A stretch of DNA of 33,097 bases, from positions 329,651 to 362,747 of the forward strand of contig NZ_CH672404.1 in the NCBI RefSeq assembly GCF_000152885.1, in the 5' to 3' direction. The DNA comes from Idiomarina baltica OS145 (GTDB lineage: Bacteria; Pseudomonadota; Gammaproteobacteria; Enterobacterales; Alteromonadaceae). A program made the translations under genes and the position numbers. Below are positions 28,355 through 33,097 of the stretch, piece by piece. The notes under the pieces were generated by a model. The model worked only from the letters and a program-made list of their open reading frames with translations, did not search any database and was not told the origin of the DNA. Numbering within the stretch: the first letter of the stretch is position 1; each line of letters begins with the position of its first letter.

Positions 28355-31045
28355 TTACAGTGTACGTTCAACCTGTACCGTCTCAAACACCTCGATTTGG
28401 TCGCCTTCTTTGACATCGTTGTAGTTCTTAACACCGATACCGCATTCCATACCATTACGGACTTCTTGTACGTCATCTTTAAAGCGGCGTAGTGACTCTA
28501 GCTCACCTTCATAGATAACAACATTATCACGCAATACGCGGATAGGTGCTGAACGCTTAACAATGCCTTCAGTAACCATACAACCTGCAATCGCGCCCAA
28601 TTTCGGTGATTTAAACACATCACGGACTTCTGCAAGACCGATGATTTGTTGTTTAAATTCTGGGCGTAACATGCCGGTCATTGCTTGCTTAACTTCATCA
28701 ATCAAGTCGTAGATAACGCTGTAGTAGCGTAGATCCACATTTTCTTGCTCGACCAGCTTCTTAGCCGCTGCCTCAGCACGTACGTTGAAGCCGACAACGA
28801 TTGCGTTCGATGCACTTGCCAGTGAGATATCGGTTTCGGTGATACCACCAACTCCGCTGCCGATGATATTCACTTTGACTTCATCGGTTGATAACTTCAC
28901 GAGCGCATCAGAGATAGCTTCCAAAGAACCTTGTACGTCTGATTTCAATACGATATTGAGTTCAGATACGTCACCCTCTGCCATGTTGGCAAACATGTTC
29001 TCAAGTTTCGCTTTCTGCTGCTTCGCCAGCTTAACTTCACGGTACTTGCCTTGGCGGTAGTTCGCAACTTCACGCGCTTTACGCTCGTCTTTAACGACAG
29101 TCGCTTCATCACCCGCTTGTGGAACACCTGACAGACCTAAAATCTCTACCGGAATCGAAGGACCTGCTTCTTTAATATCTTTACCGGTCTCGTCACGCAT
29201 CGCACGAATACGACCGTATTCAAGACCACAAAGTACGATATCGCCCTGACGCAACAAGCCACGCTGTACCAATACTGTCGCAACGGGACCGCGACCACGG
29301 TCTAAGCGTGATTCGACCACGATACCCGACGCCATACCTGTTTTTTCTGCTTTCAAGTCGAGTACTTCTGACTGTAGCAAGATACCTTCAAGAAGCTCGT
29401 CAATTCCCATACCACTGTGCGCAGACACAGGAATGAACATCACGTCACCGCCCCAATCTTCCGGGATGACATCAAGTTGTGCTAATTCATTTTTAACACG
29501 GTCTGGATCAGCTTCTTCTTTATCCATTTTGTTAATAGCGACCACGATAGGTACGCCCGCCGCTTTCGCATGCTGCACAGCCTCTTTAGTCTGTGGCATC
29601 ACACCATCATCCGCAGCAACTACAAGAATAACCACGTCCGTGGCACCAGCGCCACGTGCACGCATTGAGGTAAATGCGGCGTGTCCTGGTGTATCCAAGA
29701 AGGTAATCATGCCATGGTCAGTTTCAACGTGGTATGCACCAATATGCTGGGTGATACCACCCGCCTCACCTGAGGCCACTTTCGCTTTACGGATGTGGTC
29801 AAGTAATGAGGTTTTACCGTGGTCGACGTGACCCATGACCGTTACCACTGGCGCACGAGGCTCTTCCTCTCCACCTTCAGAACGGTCTGACAAGACTTCT
29901 TCTTCAAGCGCATTGTCTTTAACGACTACCGCTTTGTGGCCAAGCTCTTCAACCACTAACGCAGCAGTTTCCTGATCAAGAATCTGGTTAATGGTGACCA
30001 TTTCACCCATCTTCATCATGGTTTTAATCAGGTCACTTGCTTTAACCGCCATGCGACTTGCCAATTCACCCACAGTGATGGTCTCGCCGATTTTAACGTC
30101 GCGTTCTACCGGCTGAGCTGGCTTATTGAAGCCTTGTTGCAAGCTTGAACCACGGCGTCCACCTTTACGACGCTTTTCACGACGCGGTGTACGCTCATCC
30201 GCCTCTTCATCCTTGCGGCGACGTTTCTTGTTACGACGACGCGACTTACGCTCCTCGTCATAATCCTGTGCGTCTTCTGCTTCTTGGGCTGTCGAAGAGG
30301 TTGTAAAATGCACTTCTTCTTGCTCGGCCTTTTTACGCTCTTTCTCTTCTTCTTCCCAACGCTTGGCATTTTCTTCAGCCAAACGACGAGCTTCTTCCGC
30401 TTGCTTTTCAGCCTCTTTCTCGGCTTTCTTGCGCGCTTCTTCTTCTTGCTGCATACGTAACTTGTCTGCTTCCTGCTTAGCTTTATCGGCAGCCTCACGC
30501 TCTTCTGGCGTCATTGCCGCACGCCGCTCGGCTTCCGCTTTCTGTTTCGCTTTTTCTTTCTCTTTACGAGCCGCTTTCTCTTTTTCTTCAGCTTCGCGTG
30601 CTGCTTTCGCTTTAGCTTCAGCCTCCGCTTGTTGGCGTTTTTCTTCTTCCGCCTTGGCTTTGGCTTCTTCTTCGCGACGCTTCGCCTCTTCCGCTTCCTT
30701 CTCTGCGGCAAGACGCTCTTGCTCTTCGCGCTCTTGCTCTTCAGCAGCTGAACGTTTTACATATGTACGCTTTTTGCGCACTTCGACTTGTACTGATTTG
30801 GCATCACGACCACCACCGACACTCAGCGTACTCTTAGTTTTACGCTTAAGGGTCATTTTGCTGGGCTCTGATGAGCCACCGCCGCCATGCTGCTTATTCA
30901 AATGTGCCAATAGTTTTTGTTTCTCATCTTCTGTCACGCCATCATCAGGCGTTTTTTTAATGCCCGCTTCAGCAAACTGCTGAATCAGACGATCAACTGT
31001 TGTACCGACATCTTTGGCCAGCTTTTCGAGCGTTACTTCTTCCAT
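28355..31045 (-). CDS. infB: Translation initiation factor IF-2
   Basis: The GTPase that brings fMet-tRNA to the 30S subunit and promotes subunit joining. It has 896 residues (E. coli 890). The N-terminal IF2_N domain (1-50) is followed by a long Lys/Glu/Ala-rich helical linker (about 88-242), a basic [10 protein letters not shown] patch and a second IF2_N-type domain (about 320-370). The G domain has G1 GHVDHGKT at 405-412, G3 DTPGH at 451-455 and G4 NKMD at 505-508. Domains II-IV end in [16 protein letters not shown] lies 10 bases before the ATG. It is the third gene of the rimP-nusA-infB operon. Confidence 0.98.
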   Translation of the reverse strand: MEEVTLEKLAKDVGTTVDRLIQQFAEAGIKKTPDDGVTEDEKQKLLAHLNKQHGGGGSSEPSKMTLKRKTKSTLSVGGGRDAKSVQVEVRKKRTYVKRSAAEEQEREEQERLAAEKEAEEAKRREEEAKAKAEEEKRQQAEAEAKAKAAREAEEKEKAARKEKEKAKQKAEAERRAAMTPEEREAADKAKQEADKLRMQQEEEARKKAEKEAEKQAEEARRLAEENAKRWEEEEKERKKAEQEEVHFTTSSTAQEAEDAQDYDEERKSRRRNKKRRRKDEEADERTPRREKRRKGGRRGSSLQQGFNKPAQPVERDVKIGETITVGELASRMAVKASDLIKTMMKMGEMVTINQILDQETAALVVEELGHKAVVVKDNALEEEVLSDRSEGGEEEPRAPVVTVMGHVDHGKTSLLDHIRKAKVASGEAGGITQHIGAYHVETDHGMITFLDTPGHAAFTSMRARGAGATDVVILVVAADDGVMPQTKEAVQHAKAAGVPIVVAINKMDKEEADPDRVKNELAQLDVIPEDWGGDVMFIPVSAHSGMGIDELLEGILLQSEVLDLKAEKTGMASGIVVESRLDRGRGPVATVLVQRGLLRQGDIVLCGLEYGRIRAMRDETGKDIKEAGPSIPVEILGLSGVPQAGDEATVVKDERKAREVANYRQGKYREVKLAKQQKAKLENMFANMAEGDVSELNIVLKSDVQGSLEAISDALVKLSTDEVKVNIIGSGVGGITETDISLASASNAIVVGFNVRAEAAAKKLVEQENVDLRYYSVIYDLIDEVKQAMTGMLRPEFKQQIIGLAEVRDVFKSPKLGAIAGCMVTEGIVKRSAPIRVLRDNVVIYEGELESLRRFKDDVQEVRNGMECGIGVKNYNDVKEGDQIEVFETVQVERTL

Positions 31046-31072
31046 AGTCTGTTGTACCTCCGCTGATCGTGG

Positions 31073-32566
31073 TTATTCGCTGAACCAGCAAATATTGCGG
31101 GCTTTCATGATTAAGTCGCCAGCTTGCTGTTCATCCAGCTCTTCGATTCCGGCTAAGTCATCAATGCCTTGCTCCGCGAGCTCCTCCAATGAGGTCACAC
31201 CGCGACTGGCAAGAACGTACGCCAAGTGGCGGTCCATTCCTTCAAGCCCAAGTAATGATTCGTCCGGCTCTGCTGACTCAAGAGACTCTTCGTCAGCCAA
31301 TGCTTTCGTTGTTAAGTAGGCACGCGCGCGACCACGTAACTCTTCAACAATATCTTCATCCATCCCTTCAATTTCAAGGAACTCAGCTACAGGAACGTAA
31401 GCCACTTCCTCAAGTGAAGAAAATCCTTCGTCCACGAGTACCGACGCAAAATCTTCATCGATATCGAGACTGGTTATAAATAAGTTTAACAAGCGATTCG
31501 TTTCTGCTTCGTTTTTCTCGTTGAAGTCATCAACGGTCATGACGTTAAGCGTCCAACCACTGAGCTGACTGGCCAACCGAACATTCTGTCCACTTTTACC
31601 GATCGCTTGCGCTAGGTTATCGGCTGCAACAGCGATATCCATGGTATGAGCATCTTCATCGACTACAATTGAAGCCACTTCCGCAGGTGCCATTGCGTTA
31701 ATAACAAATTGCGCGGGGTTATCGTCCCACAGCACAATATCAACACGCTCGCCACCGAGCTCCCCTGATACTGCTTGTACACGTGCACCACGCATACCCA
31801 CACATGCACCCACCGGATCAATGCGGCGGTCATTGCTTTTAACCGCAATTTTAGCACGCGAACCAGGATCGCGAGCGGCGCCTTTGAGTTCAATCATCTC
31901 TTCACCGATTTCCGGCACTTCGATACGGAACAATTCCATTAAGAACTCGGGGCGCGAACGCGTGACAAACAACTGAGCTCCACGCGCTTCTGGACGCACA
32001 TCGTAAAGCAAACCACGCACTCGGTCACCCGGACGAACTGATTCGCGCGGCAACATTTCTTCACGATAAATAATCGCTTCAGCATTATTGCCTAAATCTA
32101 AGATAACATGCTCGCGATTCGCTCGTTTAACCGTGCCTGTGACTAATTCACCCACTTGGTCACGGTATTCGTCAACCACTTGGGCACGCTCAGCTTCGCG
32201 TACTTTCTGTACGATAACTTGTTTTGCCGTCTGCGTTGTAATGCGGTCAAATTGAATCGACTCAATTTGTTCCTCGACGTAATCGCCTAATTGTAGCGAT
32301 GGGTCTTCATACTGCGCGGCTGACAGGCTAATTTCACGATAAGGGTGCTCAAGACCCGTATCGGTATCTTCAACCACTAACCAACGGCGGAACGTATCAA
32401 ATTCGCCCGTTGCACGATCAATATCAATACGCACATCAATATCGCCGTCATACTTTTTCTTGGTCGCGTGAGCTAATGCCGACTCTAACGCTTCAAAAAT
32501 TTTCTCTCGAGGGACTGCCTTTTCGTTGGAAACAGCCTCTGCTACCAACAGGATTTCTTTACTCAT
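31073..32566 (-). CDS. nusA: Transcription termination/antitermination factor NusA
   Basis: Binds RNA polymerase and nascent RNA to control pausing, termination and antitermination. It has 497 residues (E. coli 495). Domains in order are: N-terminal RNAP-binding (1-130), S1 (about 135-200, [21 protein letters not shown]), KH1 and KH2 (about 205-345, with [15 protein letters not shown] and [16 protein letters not shown]), then two acidic repeats AR1 and AR2 ending in NICWFSE. AR2 mediates autoinhibition through the alpha subunit C-terminal domain in E. coli. It lies between rimP and infB with 25- and 27-base gaps. Confidence 0.98.
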   Translation of the reverse strand: MSKEILLVAEAVSNEKAVPREKIFEALESALAHATKKKYDGDIDVRIDIDRATGEFDTFRRWLVVEDTDTGLEHPYREISLSAAQYEDPSLQLGDYVEEQIESIQFDRITTQTAKQVIVQKVREAERAQVVDEYRDQVGELVTGTVKRANREHVILDLGNNAEAIIYREEMLPRESVRPGDRVRGLLYDVRPEARGAQLFVTRSRPEFLMELFRIEVPEIGEEMIELKGAARDPGSRAKIAVKSNDRRIDPVGACVGMRGARVQAVSGELGGERVDIVLWDDNPAQFVINAMAPAEVASIVVDEDAHTMDIAVAADNLAQAIGKSGQNVRLASQLSGWTLNVMTVDDFNEKNEAETNRLLNLFITSLDIDEDFASVLVDEGFSSLEEVAYVPVAEFLEIEGMDEDIVEELRGRARAYLTTKALADEESLESAEPDESLLGLEGMDRHLAYVLASRGVTSLEELAEQGIDDLAGIEELDEQQAGDLIMKARNICWFSE

Positions 32567-32591
32567 GATTCTGCCTCACCAACGCAAATCG

Positions 32592-33050
32592 TTAATCAAA
32601 TGACGGTACTAAGTGGGCTTTCTTGATTTCGTGCATACCCACCGTCAAAGACTCTTGACCAACGCTGAGTTGCAGTTGGTCATTTTCAATTCCTTCCAGA
32701 ACCGCTTGGAACTTCCGCTTATTTTGTTTAGCTACGGTCAATTCGAACGCGACCGTTTCGCCGATATAAGGCTGCATTTGCGCAATAGAGAAGAACGGAC
32801 GCTCCATACCGGGTGACGAAACCTCCAGGTTATACTCCGTATTGATCGGATCTTCTACGTCAAGTACAGAGCTCACTTGATAACTGACGTCAGCGCAATC
32901 ATCAACGCTGATACCTTCTTCCTTATCAATGTAAATACGCAACGTTGAAAACTTGCCGGCACGGACAAACTCAATGCCCCACAATTCAAAACCCAAGGCC
33001 TCAACGGCTGGGCGAAGCATGTCCGATAAACGTTCCTCTATACGTGCCAA
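32592..33050 (-). CDS. rimP: Ribosome maturation factor RimP
   Basis: A factor needed for early 30S assembly, 152 residues (E. coli 150). Conserved parts include the opening PAVEALGFELWGIEF (about 14-28), STLRIYIDKE and the NTEYNLEVSSPGMERP motif (about 70-85). The start is TTG at 33050, with a full AGGAGG only four bases upstream. No better start codon is in frame. It is the first gene of the operon within the window and follows a terminator of the upstream transcript, so a promoter or readthrough must lie beyond the right edge. Confidence 0.95.
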   Translation of the reverse strand: MARIEERLSDMLRPAVEALGFELWGIEFVRAGKFSTLRIYIDKEEGISVDDCADVSYQVSSVLDVEDPINTEYNLEVSSPGMERPFFSIAQMQPYIGETVAFELTVAKQNKRKFQAVLEGIENDQLQLSVGQESLTVGMHEIKKAHLVPSFD

Positions 33051-33063
33051 ATTGCCTCCTAAA

Positions 33064-33086
33064 ACAAAAAAAGGGCGCGAGCGCCC
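33064..33086 (-). terminator. Intrinsic terminator upstream of rimP
   Basis: GGGCG/CGCCC (33073-33077 and 33082-33086) with a CGAG loop is followed on the - strand by seven T (33072-33066) and further T's. It sits about 15 bases upstream of the rimP start and should end, or attenuate, a transcript arriving from beyond the window. In E. coli that is secG plus tRNA genes. If rimP is cotranscribed with them, this is an attenuator. Confidence 0.7.
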
Positions 33087-33097
33087 AGTGTTGTGAC

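Noticed and set aside
30320-30780. Repetitive GCTTC/CTTCTT-rich tract that might be a DNA repeat or recombination site
   Set aside because: It is the low-complexity charged linker of IF-2, common in the family, with no exact repeat unit.
30363-30983. Long serine/cysteine-rich open frame on the + strand opposite infB
   Set aside because: It is the antisense of the Lys/Glu/Ala-rich IF-2 linker, whose codons give Ser/Phe/Ala runs on the other strand. It has no ribosome binding site or recognisable domain.

Overview
This is a chromosomal window from a gammaproteobacterium. Protein lengths and key residue numbers often match Escherichia coli exactly: LipA has 321 residues with Cys 68/73/79/94/98/101, PBP2 has Ser330, and LeuS has KMSKS at 619-623. 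Gene order follows two classic gammaproteobacterial blocks. Moderate G+C, the extra small genes and the order suggest a marine Alteromonadales/Idiomarina-like organism, but that placement is an inference. Nearly all of the window is core genome. I see no insertion sequence, prophage, CRISPR array or origin, and no gene-free stretch longer than about 170 bases.

Block 1 (1-22187, mostly + strand). A tRNA-Gln/tRNA-Gln/tRNA-Leu array ends at a bidirectional terminator facing ubiF (- strand, ubiquinone). An EamA-type permease follows. Then comes the E. coli-like run: miaB-ybeZ-ybeY-corC-lnt (tRNA thiomethylation, rRNA maturation and ribosome quality control, lipoprotein acylation); an unrecognised 65-residue membrane protein; leuS-lptE-holA-nadD-rsfS-rlmH; the rod-shape and cell-wall genes mrdA-mrdB-mltB-rlpA-dacA; and the lipoate genes ybeD-lipB-lipA with a coupled MAPEG-family gene. 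Many genes overlap or abut, and several start at GTG or TTG.

Block 2 (22119-33097, all - strand, so read right to left). rimP-nusA-infB-rbfA-truB-rpsO-pnp-nlpI is the conserved translation, transcription and RNA-decay operon. It has a recognisable rpsO promoter, an rpsO terminator, a pnp leader hairpin and a pnp terminator. nlpI is translationally coupled to an unrecognised exported protein with Sel1-like repeats and an HExxHxxGxxDEY zinc-protease motif.

The two blocks are far apart in E. coli. Here they converge, and the 3' ends of the MAPEG and metallopeptidase genes overlap by 69 bases. The most original content is that metallopeptidase, placed in a likely functional pair with the NlpI adaptor. 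The 65-residue membrane protein between lnt and leuS comes second.
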